A stretch of DNA of 64,000 nucleotides from Micromonospora sp. LH3U1 (GTDB lineage: Bacteria; Actinomycetota; Actinomycetes; Mycobacteriales; Micromonosporaceae): positions 1,674,001 through 1,738,000 of the forward strand of contig NZ_CP116936.1 of assembly GCF_028475105.1 (NCBI RefSeq), read 5' to 3'. The notes beneath the pieces are model-generated. The model saw nothing but the letters and a program-made list of their open reading frames with translations. It did no database searches and was not told the DNA's origin. Numbering within the stretch: the stretch's first letter is position 1; the number at the start of each line of letters is the position of its first letter. Shown here piece by piece: positions 37,440-47,251 of this stretch. Position numbers and translations under genes: made by a program.

Positions 37440-38709
37440 GCCGGGCGGGCAGCGGACCGTGACCGCTCCGGCGCCGTCGGCACCCGAGCGTGGCCTCGCC
37501 GAGGCGGAGCGCGTCGAGCTGACCGTCGACGCTGTCGCCCCCGGCGGGCACTGCGTGGCACGGGTGGACGGACAGGTGATCTTCGTCCGGCACGCGCTGC
37601 CCGGTGAACGGGTCATCGCCGAGGTCACCGAGGTGCACCGGGGGTTCGTCCGGGCCGACGCGGTGACGGTGCTGGAACCCTCACCGGACCGGGTCGAGCC
37701 GCCCTGCCCGTACGCGAAGCCAGGCGCCTGCGGCGGCTGCGACCTGCAACACGTCGCCCCGGACGCGCAACTGGCCTGGAAGACCGCCGTGGTGCGCGAA
37801 CAGTTGGTCCGCCTCGGTGGGCTGACCGACGTCGAGCTGGACCGGCTCGGCGTCCGGGTCGAGGCGCTGCCCGGCGGGCTGCTGGGCTGGCGCTCCCGGG
37901 TCCGCTACGCGGTGGACGCCGCCGACCGGGCCGGCCTGCTCAAGCACCGTTCGCACGAGGTGGTGCCCATCGACCGCTGCCGGATCGCCCACCCGGCCAT
38001 CCAGCAACTGCCGGTGCTCACCTCCACCGGTGCGAGCTGGCCGGCCGCCGAGGCGGTGGAGACCGTCGCCAGCACCGGCGGGGACGTGACCGTCACCGAG
38101 GTCCGCGACGGGGTACCCACCCCGGTCAGCGGCCCGACCGAGGTCCGCGAGGTGGCCGCCGGACGGGACTGGACGCTGCCCGCGTCCGCGTTCTGGCAGG
38201 TGCACCCGGCCGCGGCGGACACCCTGTCCACGGCGGTGCTGGAACTGCTCGACCCACAGCCGGGCGAGATCGCCTGGGACCTCTACGGCGGCGCCGGGCT
38301 GTTCGCCGCCGGGCTGGCCACCCGGATCGGTGCGACCGGCCGGGTGACCCTGGTGGAGGCCGCGGCGCAGGGCGTCGCCGCCGCCCGGCAGAACCTTGCC
38401 GACCTGCCCTCCGTCGAGGTGGTGTCGGCCCGGGTGGAGACCGCGCTGGCCCGCCGACGGATCACCGGCCCGGTCGACGTGGTGGTGCTCGACCCGCCGC
38501 GCTCCGGCGCGGGCGCTGAGGTGGTCCGCGCGCTGGCCGCCGCCGGCCCCCGGGCGGTCGCGTACGTGGCCTGCGACCCGGCCGCCTTCGCCCGGGACGT
38601 GCGCACCTTCACCGAACTCGGTTGGCGGCTGGCAGCGCTGCGCGGCTTCGACCTGTTCCCGATGACGCAGCACGTCGAGCAGGTCGGGCTGCTGCTTCCG
38701 CCGGAATGA
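37432..38709 (+). CDS. TrmA/RlmD-family RNA (uracil-5-)methyltransferase
   Basis: A 425-residue class I methyltransferase. An N-terminal TRAM domain (residues 25-82) is followed by a Fe-S cluster set CPYAKPGACGGC (Cys92, Cys100, Cys103) with a fourth Cys in DRCRI near 182. SAM motif WDLYGGAGLFA is near 281, and the catalytic Cys motif YVACDPAAFARD near 378. The target is m5U in tRNA or rRNA; which one cannot be told from sequence. GTG 37432 overlaps the transporter stop by 8 nt. The anmK ATG overlaps its stop. Confidence 0.9.
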   Translation: MTEPGGQRTVTAPAPSAPERGLAEAERVELTVDAVAPGGHCVARVDGQVIFVRHALPGERVIAEVTEVHRGFVRADAVTVLEPSPDRVEPPCPYAKPGACGGCDLQHVAPDAQLAWKTAVVREQLVRLGGLTDVELDRLGVRVEALPGGLLGWRSRVRYAVDAADRAGLLKHRSHEVVPIDRCRIAHPAIQQLPVLTSTGASWPAAEAVETVASTGGDVTVTEVRDGVPTPVSGPTEVREVAAGRDWTLPASAFWQVHPAAADTLSTAVLELLDPQPGEIAWDLYGGAGLFAAGLATRIGATGRVTLVEAAAQGVAAARQNLADLPSVEVVSARVETALARRRITGPVDVVVLDPPRSGAGAEVVRALAAAGPRAVAYVACDPAAFARDVRTFTELGWRLAALRGFDLFPMTQHVEQVGLLLPPE

Positions 38710-39878
38710 GTGACCCGATGACGGTCGTCGGGCTGATGTCGGGGACGTCGTACGACGGGGTCGATGTCGTCGCGGCGGAGTTCGACGTCGAGGGGGACAC
38801 CCTGTGGCTGCGGCCGTTGGGTCACCGTGGCCTGGACTACGACGAGCGGCTGCGTACCGAGATCACCGCGCTGTTGCCGCCGGCGGCCACCAGCATCGAG
38901 GCCGTCTGCCGGCTCGACAACCGCCTTGGCGAGGTCTTCGCCGAGGCGGCGGCGGTCGGCCTGGAGTTGGCCGGTGGGCGGGCCGACGCGGTGGTTTCGC
39001 CCGGTCAGACGGTCTTCCACTGGGTGGCCGACGGAGTGGCGCTGGGCACCCTGCAACTGGGCTCGGTGGCCCGGGTGGCCGCCCGGGTCGGCGTACCGGT
39101 GCTCAGTGACCTGCGCTCGGCGGACATCGCCGTCGGTGGGCAGGGCGCGCCGCTGGTGCCGGCCTTCGACGCGTTGCTGCTCGACGGCGCCGCCGGGCCG
39201 CGCGCGGCGCTGAACCTCGGCGGCATCGCCAACCTCACCGTGGTCGCGCCGGGAGCTCCGGTGCTCGGGTACGACGTGGGCCCGGCCAACGCCCTGCTGG
39301 ACGCGGCCGCCCAGCGCTTCCTGGGCCGGCCGTGTGACCTGGACGGCGAGCGGGCGGCGGCCGGCCGGGTGCATCCCGGGCTGCTCGCCGGGCTGTTGGC
39401 CGAGCCGTACTACGCGGCGGCGCCCCCCAAGTCCACCGGCAAGGAGCTGTTCCACGTCGGCTACCTGGACCGGCATCTTGCCGCGCTCGGCGAGCCCGTC
39501 CCGGTGGATGACCTACTGGCCACGCTCACCGAGCTGACCGCGCGGGTGGTGGCCGCCGAGTGCGACCGGCACGCCGTGGTCGAGGTGATCGCCGCCGGTG
39601 GTGGTGTGCGCAACCCCACCCTGCTGGGCCGGCTCGCAGCCCTGGGCGCCGACCGGTGGCGGCTGCGCGGCGTCGACGAGTTGGGCGTCCCCGCGCAGGC
39701 CAAGGAGGCGTACGCCTTCGCGCTGCTCGGCTGGCTGTCCTGGCACGGGCTGCCCGGGTCGATCCCGTCGGTGACCGGCGCCACCCGGAGCGCTGTGCTC
39801 GGCTCGTGGACACCGGCCGGTCCGGCGTACCCGGGTATCCCGACCAACCCGCCGCGCCGGCTGCGGATCCGGGCCTGA
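38706..39878 (+). CDS. anmK: Anhydro-N-acetylmuramic acid kinase
   Basis: A 390-residue AnmK, of normal length. It phosphorylates and opens 1,6-anhydro-MurNAc from recycled peptidoglycan. Signature [13 protein letters not shown] near residue 9, the sugar site [10 protein letters not shown] near 174 and [12 protein letters not shown] near 193, and [12 protein letters not shown] near 297. The ATG at 38706 forms an ATGA overlap with the methyltransferase stop. Confidence 0.95.
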   Translation: MSDPMTVVGLMSGTSYDGVDVVAAEFDVEGDTLWLRPLGHRGLDYDERLRTEITALLPPAATSIEAVCRLDNRLGEVFAEAAAVGLELAGGRADAVVSPGQTVFHWVADGVALGTLQLGSVARVAARVGVPVLSDLRSADIAVGGQGAPLVPAFDALLLDGAAGPRAALNLGGIANLTVVAPGAPVLGYDVGPANALLDAAAQRFLGRPCDLDGERAAAGRVHPGLLAGLLAEPYYAAAPPKSTGKELFHVGYLDRHLAALGEPVPVDDLLATLTELTARVVAAECDRHAVVEVIAAGGGVRNPTLLGRLAALGADRWRLRGVDELGVPAQAKEAYAFALLGWLSWHGLPGSIPSVTGATRSAVLGSWTPAGPAYPGIPTNPPRRLRIRA

Positions 39879-40004
39879 CCAGGCGCGCCGTCGGTCGTCC
39901 GGGTGCCCTCCTGTCGCTGCCTGACCGGGTGCTCAGCCGCCGGCCCCGAGCCCGGCCCGGACGCTCGGGGCTCCGGCCCGGACTGCGGAACACCGCACGG
40001 CCGA

Positions 40005-40010
40005 TAGACT
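40005..40010 (+). promoter_or_regulatory. Leaderless -10 box of dxs
   Basis: TAGACT ends 8 nt before the dxs ATG at 40019; GACTGC at 39981 is a weak -35 with 18-bp spacing. No ribosome site precedes the ATG. The same TAGACT occurs before the gene at 43500. Confidence 0.55.
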
Positions 40011-40018
40011 CTCCGGTC

Positions 40019-41965
40019 ATGAGTGTTGAAGAGGACACGGCCAACCACGGCCGGCTGCTGGGGACGGTACGCGGTCCGCAGGACGTCAAGCGGATGTCCG
40101 TCGAGGAACTGGAGGTCCTCGCCGCCGAGATCCGGGACTTCCTGATCGCCAAGGTCTCCCGCACCGGCGGGCACGTGGGGCCCAACCTCGGTGTGGTCGA
40201 GCTGACGCTGGCCATGCACCGCGTCTTCGACTCCCCCCGGGACCGGCTTCTGTTCGACACCGGCCACCAGTCGTACGTACACAAGATCCTCACCGGGCGC
40301 CAGGCCGGCTTCGACAAGCTCCGCCAGCGCGGTGGCCTCTCCGGCTACCCCAGCCAGGCGGAGAGCGAGCACGACCTCATCGAGAACTCGCACGCCTCCA
40401 CCGCGCTCTCCTACGCCGATGGCCTGGCCAAGGCGTACGCCCTGCGGGGTGAGGCCCGCAGCGTCGTCGCCGTGGTCGGCGACGGTGCGCTCACCGGCGG
40501 CATGTGCTGGGAGGCGCTGAACAACATCGCCACCGCCGGCAACCCGCTGGTGATCGTGGTCAACGACAACGGCCGCTCGTACGCCCCGACCATCGGCGGG
40601 CTGGCCGACCACCTCTCCTCGCTGCGGCTCAACCCGGGCTACGAGAAGGTCCTCGACACGGTCAAGGACGCCCTCGGCTCCACGCCGCTGGTCGGCCGAC
40701 CGATGTACGAGGTGCTGCACGCGGTCAAGAAGGGCATCAAGGACGCGGTCGCACCGCAGGCCATGTTCGAGGACCTCGGCATCAAGTACGTCGGCCCGGT
40801 GGACGGGCACGACGTGGCGGCTGTCGAGGCGGCGCTGCGCGCGGCGAAGAACTTCGGCGGCCCGGTGATTGTGCACGCGGTCACCCGCAAGGGCTACGGC
40901 TACCGCCCCGCCGAGGAGGACGAGGCGGACTGCCTGCACGGCCCCGGCAGCGCCTTCGACGTCGAGACCGGTGCGCTGCTGGCGGCCCCGTCGGTGAAGT
41001 GGACGCACGTCTTCGCCGACGAGCTGCTGGCCGTCGCCGACGAACGCCCGGACGTGGTGGGCATCACCGCCGCGATGGCCGAGCCGACCGGCATCGCCAA
41101 GCTGGCCCGCAAGTACCCCGAGCGGGTGTACGACGTGGGCATCGCCGAGCAGCACGCCGCCACCTCAGCGGCCGGGTTGGCGCTGGGCGGCCTGCACCCG
41201 GTGGTCGCCGTCTACGCCACCTTCCTCAACCGCGCCTTCGACCAGGTCCTGCTGGACGTGGCGATGCACAAGCTGCCGGTGACCTTCGTGCTGGACCGGG
41301 CGGGCATCACCGGCCCGGACGGCCCCAGCCACTACGGCATCTGGGACATGTCGGTCTTCGGGGTGGTGCCCGGGCTGCGGATCGCCGCTCCCCGCGACGC
41401 CGCCACGCTGCGGGAGGAGCTGCGCGAGGCGGTGGCCGTCGACAACGGCCCGACCGTGGTCCGCTTCCCGACCGGTGCGGTCGCCGCAGACCTGCCGGCG
41501 CTGCGCCGGGTTGGTCCGGTCGACGTGCTGGCCGAGTCGGCCCGTACCGACGTGCTGCTCGTCGCCGTTGGCTCCTTCGGCCAGTTGGGCATGGAGGTGG
41601 CCGCCCGGGTCGCCGAGCAGGGTTACGGCGTCACCGTCGTCGACCCCCGCTGGGTCCGCCCGGTCCCGGCCGAGCTGGTCGAGATGGCCGCCAGCCACCG
41701 GCTCGTCGTCAGCGTCGAGGACGGCGTCCGGGTCGGCGGGGTCGGCGACGCGCTCGGCCAGGCGATGCGCGACGCCGACGTCCGGGTGCCGCTCAAGGAC
41801 CTGGGCGTACCGGCCGACTGGCACCCGCACGGCACCCGCGCGCAGATCCTCGCCGACCTGGGCCTGACCGCGCAGGACGTGGCCCGCAACGTCACCGGCT
41901 GGATCTCCGGCCTGGACGCCAGCCCGGACCGCCTCACCCCCAGCGACGCGGCCGCGCAGAACTGA
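40019..41965 (+). CDS. dxs: 1-deoxy-D-xylulose-5-phosphate synthase
   Basis: A 648-residue DXS, which condenses pyruvate and glyceraldehyde 3-phosphate as the first step of the MEP isoprenoid pathway. The TPP/Mg motif [15 protein letters not shown] starts at residue 154, the N-terminal [12 protein letters not shown] near 52, [11 protein letters not shown] near 79, and the transketolase pyrimidine domain [12 protein letters not shown] near 373. ATG 40019 is supported by the -10 box just upstream, giving a leaderless mRNA. A perfect terminator follows. Confidence 0.97.
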   Translation: MSVEEDTANHGRLLGTVRGPQDVKRMSVEELEVLAAEIRDFLIAKVSRTGGHVGPNLGVVELTLAMHRVFDSPRDRLLFDTGHQSYVHKILTGRQAGFDKLRQRGGLSGYPSQAESEHDLIENSHASTALSYADGLAKAYALRGEARSVVAVVGDGALTGGMCWEALNNIATAGNPLVIVVNDNGRSYAPTIGGLADHLSSLRLNPGYEKVLDTVKDALGSTPLVGRPMYEVLHAVKKGIKDAVAPQAMFEDLGIKYVGPVDGHDVAAVEAALRAAKNFGGPVIVHAVTRKGYGYRPAEEDEADCLHGPGSAFDVETGALLAAPSVKWTHVFADELLAVADERPDVVGITAAMAEPTGIAKLARKYPERVYDVGIAEQHAATSAAGLALGGLHPVVAVYATFLNRAFDQVLLDVAMHKLPVTFVLDRAGITGPDGPSHYGIWDMSVFGVVPGLRIAAPRDAATLREELREAVAVDNGPTVVRFPTGAVAADLPALRRVGPVDVLAESARTDVLLVAVGSFGQLGMEVAARVAEQGYGVTVVDPRWVRPVPAELVEMAASHRLVVSVEDGVRVGGVGDALGQAMRDADVRVPLKDLGVPADWHPHGTRAQILADLGLTAQDVARNVTGWISGLDASPDRLTPSDAAAQN

Positions 41966-41974
41966 CGAGAACCA

Positions 41975-42014
41975 ACGACGGCGGGCGCCCCCTTCGGGGG
42001 ACGCCCGCCGTCGT
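41975..42014 (+). terminator. Terminator of dxs
   Basis: A 13-bp perfect stem (41975-41987 with 42002-42014) with a further inner C5/G5 pairing and a TTC loop. It lies 9 bases after the stop. Confidence 0.85.
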
Positions 42015-42043
42015 CGTAAGCCCGTCCCCGACCCTCCTTGCTG

Positions 42044-42118
42044 CCGCGATCTTGCACTTTCGGTCGCCCCGATGCGTGCTTTGCACTATTTGCCGAGGCA
42101 GAAAGTGCAAGATCGCGG
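42044..42118. repeat. Intergenic inverted repeat R8 (CAAGATCGCG subfamily)
   Basis: A perfect 18-bp inverted repeat (42044-42061 with 42101-42118), core CGCGATCTTGCACTTTC. It shares arm and adjoining loop sequence with R1 (left GCGATCTTGCA, then TTCGGTCGCC; right GGCAG). It lies downstream of the dxs terminator in a convergent gap. Confidence 0.85.
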
Positions 42119-42150
42119 GGGGAGAGGGTGCGGGGGAGGGGGAGTGGGGG

Positions 42151-43344
42151 TTAGTGCGGTGTTATGGAGCGGTAGTGGGTTTTGTCGGTGCCGGCGAGGC
42201 TGAACGTCACGGTGCGCTCGGGTGCCGGCACCACCGCGAGGCCGGGACGCTCGACCAGCAGCGGGGTGCCCGGTGGGACAGAGAGGGAGCTGTCTCGCGT
42301 GGCCCGCCAGCTGAGCACCACCAGCGGCTGACCGGGCACCGGCAACTGGTACGCCTGCAACGGGGTGGCCCGGTCGGCGGGCGAGACGACCGGGGCGCCG
42401 CCGTCGGCCGGCCGGTAGACCACCGCGGTCATCGATCCAGCGTCGGTGTCCCAGCTGAGTTGCTGCAACTCGGCTGCCTCGCCACCGCCGAGGGCGACCT
42501 CGCCGAGCGAGCGGACCGTGAGCTTCGCCATCGGCCAGGATGTCGGCACCGAGCGCGGAGCATCCCGGTCGCCGATCCGGCGCGGGATGCTGCCGAACGG
42601 CCCCCGGTCGCCGGCCAGCACGCAGGTGTCCAGGCCGGTGAGTGCCCGCCGGCCGGTGCCCGACTCGTCGCGGACCAGCGGGTAGCGCGGATCCACGGTG
42701 CCGGTGCCCAGGTCGAGCAGCCGGTCGGCGGCCCGCCCGCGGGGCAGCGACTCGGTGGTACGCAGGGTCGCGGTCACCGCGACTGCCGTGCAGGACGGCA
42801 CGTTGACCGGCGCGCTGAGGCCGTCCGCGACGGTCAACGTCCGGTCCTGTGGCCCGACCAGGGTCTGCACCCGGGCGGAGACCAGGTAACGCCGACCGCC
42901 GGCGGTCTGCACCGGCAGCACGTCGGAGTAGACGAGGTAACCCGGGTCGGTGTACTCGGTGGCGCGGGTGACCGCGTACCGATCGCCGTCGCGGGTGAGT
43001 TGCAGCAGCCAGGAGGCGCTCTCGCCGGGCACATCGGCGGCCACGAGTGCCACCGGGGCGCCGTCGACCCGACCGGAGAAGAGGATGCCGGACGAGGGCA
43101 GGTGCGCGCGGTCATCGGCCGGCGAGCGCCAGTCACGGACCGCCCTGGTGACCGCCGCTGTGGCCGTGGCGTCGCCCGACAGATCGCCTCGGGGTGGCCA
43201 CACTGCCAGCGCGCCGTCCAGGCTGTCGTACCCGACTCGCAGGTCCTGTGCCTTCCGGTCGGCTACCGGACCGCAGGCCGTGGCGGCCAGCAGTGCGCTC
43301 AACAGCACGGGAAGCGCCCTGCCGTACCGACGGCTTGGAGTCAC
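42151..43344 (-). CDS. Uncharacterised secreted lipoprotein
   Basis: A 397-residue lipoprotein: signal RRYGRALPVLLSALLAATAC with the lipid-attached Cys near residue 24. The mature protein is beta-rich with Cys in VPSCTAV and LDTCVLA that may pair. I do not recognise a family. It is divergent from the first of three large membrane proteins, so a shared role at the envelope is possible. The 155-base gap 43345-43499 carries a promoter for the rightward gene and a TACTAT -10-like box on the minus strand near 43394-43389. Confidence 0.7.
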   Translation of the reverse strand: MTPSRRYGRALPVLLSALLAATACGPVADRKAQDLRVGYDSLDGALAVWPPRGDLSGDATATAAVTRAVRDWRSPADDRAHLPSSGILFSGRVDGAPVALVAADVPGESASWLLQLTRDGDRYAVTRATEYTDPGYLVYSDVLPVQTAGGRRYLVSARVQTLVGPQDRTLTVADGLSAPVNVPSCTAVAVTATLRTTESLPRGRAADRLLDLGTGTVDPRYPLVRDESGTGRRALTGLDTCVLAGDRGPFGSIPRRIGDRDAPRSVPTSWPMAKLTVRSLGEVALGGGEAAELQQLSWDTDAGSMTAVVYRPADGGAPVVSPADRATPLQAYQLPVPGQPLVVLSWRATRDSSLSVPPGTPLLVERPGLAVVPAPERTVTFSLAGTDKTHYRSITPH

Positions 43345-43461
43345 CTGGCCCGCCCCCGATCGCCTCGCCGTCGCTGTGGGAAAGCGCCATAGTACGAGAT
43401 GTCCGATGCGGGGCCTCAGGTGGCTGTCCCCGAACCCACCACATTGGACACCACCGGGGCT

Positions 43462-43490
43462 TTAGTGCGTTTTCATTGCTCCGGTAGACT
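43462..43490 (+). promoter_or_regulatory. Promoter of the first membrane-protein gene
   Basis: TTAGTG (43462-43467), a 17-bp spacer and TAGACT (43485-43490), 9 nt before GTG 43500. The hexamer equals the dxs -10 box. Confidence 0.5.
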
Positions 43491-43499
43491 CCGCCGACT

Positions 43500-45455
43500 G
43501 TGACGCCTGCCGAGTCCCGCGCCCTGCCCGCGCCGCACCCGGAGGCGGCAGCCGGCTCCGACGAGATCGTGAGCTATCGCACACCGGTCGACCTCCTCGC
43601 CGGCCCTGCCGCGTTGACCGGCTCCTCCACCGCACCGACCCAGCCCGAGGCGCGGGCCGAAGCCGAAGCGTCGGCCGAGGATGTGGCGGCCGTACCGAAG
43701 CAGGCGTGGTGGCGTCGGTGGACTCGGCGGCGGCAGCACCTGGCGGTGGGCGGGCTGTTCCTCATCGCCGCGGTCTGGGTGACCGGCCGGATCTGGCTGG
43801 ACCCGTCCGGCCGGGTGGCCTCGCTCTACACCGGTGACCCGGCCCAGGTGCAGTTCTTCCTCGCCCACTCGGTACGTGTGGTGCTGCACGGCGAGTACCC
43901 GTTCTACACCGAGCAGTTCAACTATCCCGACGGCGTCAACCTGATGGCCAACACGGCCGTGCTGGCGCTGGGCATCCCGATGGTCCCGGTGACACTGCTG
44001 TTCGGGCCGGCGGTCTCGTTCGTGGTGCTGGTGACGCTCGGCCTCGCCGGCACCGCCATGGCCTGGTACCTCATGCTCTCCCGCCACCTGGTGCGTACTC
44101 CGCTCGCGGCCGCGGTCGGCGGTTGGTTCTGCGGGTTCTCGCCCGCGATGCTCTCGCACGCCAGTTGGCACCCGAACATCATCAGCCAGTTCCTGTTGCC
44201 GTTCATCGTGTGGCGGGTGCTGGTGCTCACCCGGTCCCGCCGGCCGGTTCGTGACGGTGCGCTGCTCGCCCTGCTGGTCGCCGCGCAGGCGTTCATCAAC
44301 GAGGAGATTCTGCTGTTCACGGCGCTGGCGTGCGGCGTCTTCCTGTTGGCGGTGCTCGCCCAGGAACCGGCCCGCTGGCGGGCGGCGTGGCGGCCCCTGG
44401 GCGTCGGCGTGGTGAGCTGCGCGCTGCTGGCCGGGGCGCTGCTGGCGTACCCCCTGTACGTGCAGTTCGCCGGGCCGATGGCCTACCACGGGCTCAGCGA
44501 CGCGGTGCAGGACTACGGCAACGACATCGCCGCCTTCTTCGCTCCCGGCTCGCCCACCCTGGGCGGCAACCAGCGCGCCAACATCAACCTCGCGCCGAAC
44601 TACTCCGAGGAGAACGCCTTCTTCGGCTGGAGCCTGTCGATGCTCGCCATCGGCATCGTGGTCTGGCTGCGCCGGGAGCTGATCGTTCGGGCGCTCGCGG
44701 TGACCGGCCTGCTCTTCGCCGTGCTCTCCCTCGGCGAGCGGGTCTCCTGGTGGGACCGGGATCTGGTCACCGGCCCGTGGGAGTCGCTGGTCCACCTACC
44801 GCTGCTGGACGCGGTGGTGCCGACCCGGTTCGGGCTGATCACCAGCGTGGTGATCGGTCTGCTGCTCGCGCTCGCCGTCGAGCGGGCCTGGGCGCTACGC
44901 CCGGCCGACCGGCGCACCGTACGGGTGCTCACCGCCGCGGGCCTGGCGTTCGCGCTGCTGCCGATCGCCCCGATGCCGCTGCGGATGGTCTCCCGGCCGC
45001 CGGTGCCGGACTTCATCACCGCCGACCGCTGGCGGGCGTACGTCGGGCCGGACCAGACGCTGGTGCCGATCCCGGTGCCCAGCATGGGCAACACGCACGG
45101 CATGCGGTGGGCGGCGGCCACCAACCTGGACTTCAAGATTCCCGGTGGTTACTTCCTCGCACCCCGAAACGGCAACACCGGTGACGCGGGCCGGTTCGGC
45201 GGGCGGCCCAGCGGGGTGGGCCAGATGCTGGAGGAGGTGGCGACCACCGGCCGGACGCCCAAGCTCGACGACCGGCAGCGCCGCCGTTTCACCGACGAGC
45301 TGCGGCACTGGCGGGCGGCGATCCTGGTGCTGCCGGTACGGCAGCACAACGCGGAGCCGCTGCGCCGTACCGTCGAGGAGATGGTCGGCCCGGGCCGCCA
45401 GGAGTTGGATGTCTGGGTCTGGGACGTCCGGGCGCTCACCGACCGCTCGGTCTGA
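43500..45455 (+). CDS. Large multi-spanning membrane protein, paralog 1 (GT-C-like)
   Basis: A 651-residue inner-membrane protein: a polar 80-residue N-terminus, about 11-12 spans, then a 150-residue extracytoplasmic C-terminal part. Motifs shared with the two paralogs that follow are NYPDGVNLMANTAVL near 140, a loop with NEEILLF near 265, and a terminal VWVWDVRAL. A long acidic loop after the second span and the overall layout resemble GT-C glycosyltransferases, but I see no proven catalytic residue pair. It is followed by paralog 2 with a 1-nt TGATG overlap. Confidence 0.65.
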   Translation: MTPAESRALPAPHPEAAAGSDEIVSYRTPVDLLAGPAALTGSSTAPTQPEARAEAEASAEDVAAVPKQAWWRRWTRRRQHLAVGGLFLIAAVWVTGRIWLDPSGRVASLYTGDPAQVQFFLAHSVRVVLHGEYPFYTEQFNYPDGVNLMANTAVLALGIPMVPVTLLFGPAVSFVVLVTLGLAGTAMAWYLMLSRHLVRTPLAAAVGGWFCGFSPAMLSHASWHPNIISQFLLPFIVWRVLVLTRSRRPVRDGALLALLVAAQAFINEEILLFTALACGVFLLAVLAQEPARWRAAWRPLGVGVVSCALLAGALLAYPLYVQFAGPMAYHGLSDAVQDYGNDIAAFFAPGSPTLGGNQRANINLAPNYSEENAFFGWSLSMLAIGIVVWLRRELIVRALAVTGLLFAVLSLGERVSWWDRDLVTGPWESLVHLPLLDAVVPTRFGLITSVVIGLLLALAVERAWALRPADRRTVRVLTAAGLAFALLPIAPMPLRMVSRPPVPDFITADRWRAYVGPDQTLVPIPVPSMGNTHGMRWAAATNLDFKIPGGYFLAPRNGNTGDAGRFGGRPSGVGQMLEEVATTGRTPKLDDRQRRRFTDELRHWRAAILVLPVRQHNAEPLRRTVEEMVGPGRQELDVWVWDVRALTDRSV

Positions 45456-47251
45456 TGGCGACCGGGACGGCGTCCCCGGCGACGTCGCCCCCGGCAGCGG
45501 CCAGCACGTCCCGGCCGGCCTGGCTTCGCGACGTGCTGGTGGTGGCCGGCTATCTGGGGCTCGCCGTGGTGTTGACCAGCGCCCAGTGGGGTCACCCGTG
45601 GCGGCTGTTCCACCAGGCGGGTGACCAGATCCTCTTCGAGTGGATGCTGGCCCACGCGGCTCACGCCGTGGTCGAGGGGGAGAATCCGCTCTACAGCGCC
45701 GGGTTGAACGCGCCCGACGGGGTCAACCTGATGGCGAACACGTCGGTGCTCGGCCTGGGTGTCCCGCTGACTCCGGTCACCGTGCTCTTCGGCTCGCAGG
45801 TGGCGTTCTGCGTGGCGGTCGTCTGCTGCCTCGCCGGCACCGCCGCCGCCTGGTACGTGCTGCTGCGCCGCCGGTTGGTCGGCACCCGGTCAGCGGCGGC
45901 GGTCGGCGGGCTGATCTGCGGCTTCGCCCCGGGCATGATCGCTCAGGCGGGCGCGCACCTGCACATCGCCGCACAGTTCCTGGTGCCCGCGATCCTCGCC
46001 CTGGTGTTCCGGCCCGCCTCGGAGGCGGCGCACGACGGCGTGTTGCGGCCCGGCGTCGGCCTCGGGCTGCTGCTCGCCTGGCAGGTCTTCATCGGCGAGG
46101 AGGTGCTGGTCTTCCTGGCGCTCGCGGCCGGGGTTTTCGCGCTGGGCTACGCGCTCGCCGATCGGGTGGCCGCCCGGCGGCTCGCGCCGGCCCTCTTCGG
46201 TCGGCTGGCGGTGGCGGCCGGGGTGGCGGCGGTGCCGCTGGCGTACCCGCTGTGGTTTCAGTTCCATGGCCCGCAGCACTACTCGGGCATGGCGTTCGCC
46301 ACACACGGCTTCCAGTTGGACGCTGCGTCCTTCACGGCGTCGGCCCGGCAGACCGTGCTCGGTGACGACTGGCTGCCGGGGTTGCTCTCGCCGAACCCGA
46401 CAGAGGAGAACTCGTTCTTCGGCCCAGGGCTGTTGGTGCTCGCCGTGGTGATCGTGATCTGGCAGTGGCGACGACCACTGGTCCGGGCGCTGGGCGGTCT
46501 TGGCGTGGTCTTCGCCCTGCTGTCGCTCGGCAACGAACTGCGGGTGGACGGCCACGCCACCGGCATCCCCGGGCCGTACCGGCTGGTCGCCGCACTGCCG
46601 CTGCTCGACCTCGCGGTGCCGGCCCGGTTCGCGTTGGTCTGCATACCGGTGCTGGGTGTGCTGGTGGCGCTGTCCCTGGACCGGGTCCGGGTCGCACGCG
46701 GGCCGACGGCTGCGCCGGGCCTGCCGGTGCGGCTGCTGTGGGCCGGCGCGGTCGCCGCCGCGTTGCTGCCCCTGATCCCGACGCCGATCCGTGTGGTGCC
46801 GGTCGCGCCGGTGCCGGCGTTCGTCGCCGACGGTGGTTGGCGTCCGCTGGTGCCGCACGGCCGGACGGTGGTCGCGGTGCCTCCGGTCACCGGCGCGGCG
46901 CGCAGCCCGGCGATGCTCTGGTCCGCCCGGACCGGTCTGGCGTTTCCCGCGCCCGGCGGTTATTTCATCGGCCCCAGCGGCCCGGACGACCCGGCGGCCC
47001 GCTGGGGCGCGCCGGACCGGCCCACGTCGGTGCTGTTACGCCGGGTGGCCGAGACCGGCGTGGTGCCGGTGCTCACCGACGAGGATCGCCGCCAGGCCGT
47101 CGAGGATCTGCGGCACTGGCGTGCCGCAGTGGTGGTGCTCGGCCGGCTGGAGCACAGTGACCCCGTCCGCCGAACCGTCGACGACCTGATCGGCCCAGGT
47201 CGACCGGTCGACGGCGGGTGGGTGTGGGACGTCCGGGACCGCGTCGGCTGA
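45455..47251 (+). CDS. Large multi-spanning membrane protein, paralog 2 (GT-C-like)
   Basis: A 598-residue relative of the preceding gene: LNAPDGVNLMANTSVLGLG near 88, GEEVLVFLALAAG near 215, and a terminal GWVWDVRDRVG. About 11 spans and a soluble C-terminal part with PGGYFIGPSGP, a block also in paralogs 1 and 3. The start codon overlaps the stop of paralog 1, so translation is coupled. Its stop abuts, with no gap, the stop of the convergent paralog 3 (TGACTA at 47249-47254). Confidence 0.65.
   Translation: MATGTASPATSPPAAASTSRPAWLRDVLVVAGYLGLAVVLTSAQWGHPWRLFHQAGDQILFEWMLAHAAHAVVEGENPLYSAGLNAPDGVNLMANTSVLGLGVPLTPVTVLFGSQVAFCVAVVCCLAGTAAAWYVLLRRRLVGTRSAAAVGGLICGFAPGMIAQAGAHLHIAAQFLVPAILALVFRPASEAAHDGVLRPGVGLGLLLAWQVFIGEEVLVFLALAAGVFALGYALADRVAARRLAPALFGRLAVAAGVAAVPLAYPLWFQFHGPQHYSGMAFATHGFQLDAASFTASARQTVLGDDWLPGLLSPNPTEENSFFGPGLLVLAVVIVIWQWRRPLVRALGGLGVVFALLSLGNELRVDGHATGIPGPYRLVAALPLLDLAVPARFALVCIPVLGVLVALSLDRVRVARGPTAAPGLPVRLLWAGAVAAALLPLIPTPIRVVPVAPVPAFVADGGWRPLVPHGRTVVAVPPVTGAARSPAMLWSARTGLAFPAPGGYFIGPSGPDDPAARWGAPDRPTSVLLRRVAETGVVPVLTDEDRRQAVEDLRHWRAAVVVLGRLEHSDPVRRTVDDLIGPGRPVDGGWVWDVRDRVG

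Noticed and set aside
40504..43392. Long plus-strand open frame over dxs and the lipoprotein
   Set aside because: Runs out of frame through dxs and antisense through the lipoprotein, and crosses the dxs terminator and hairpin R8.
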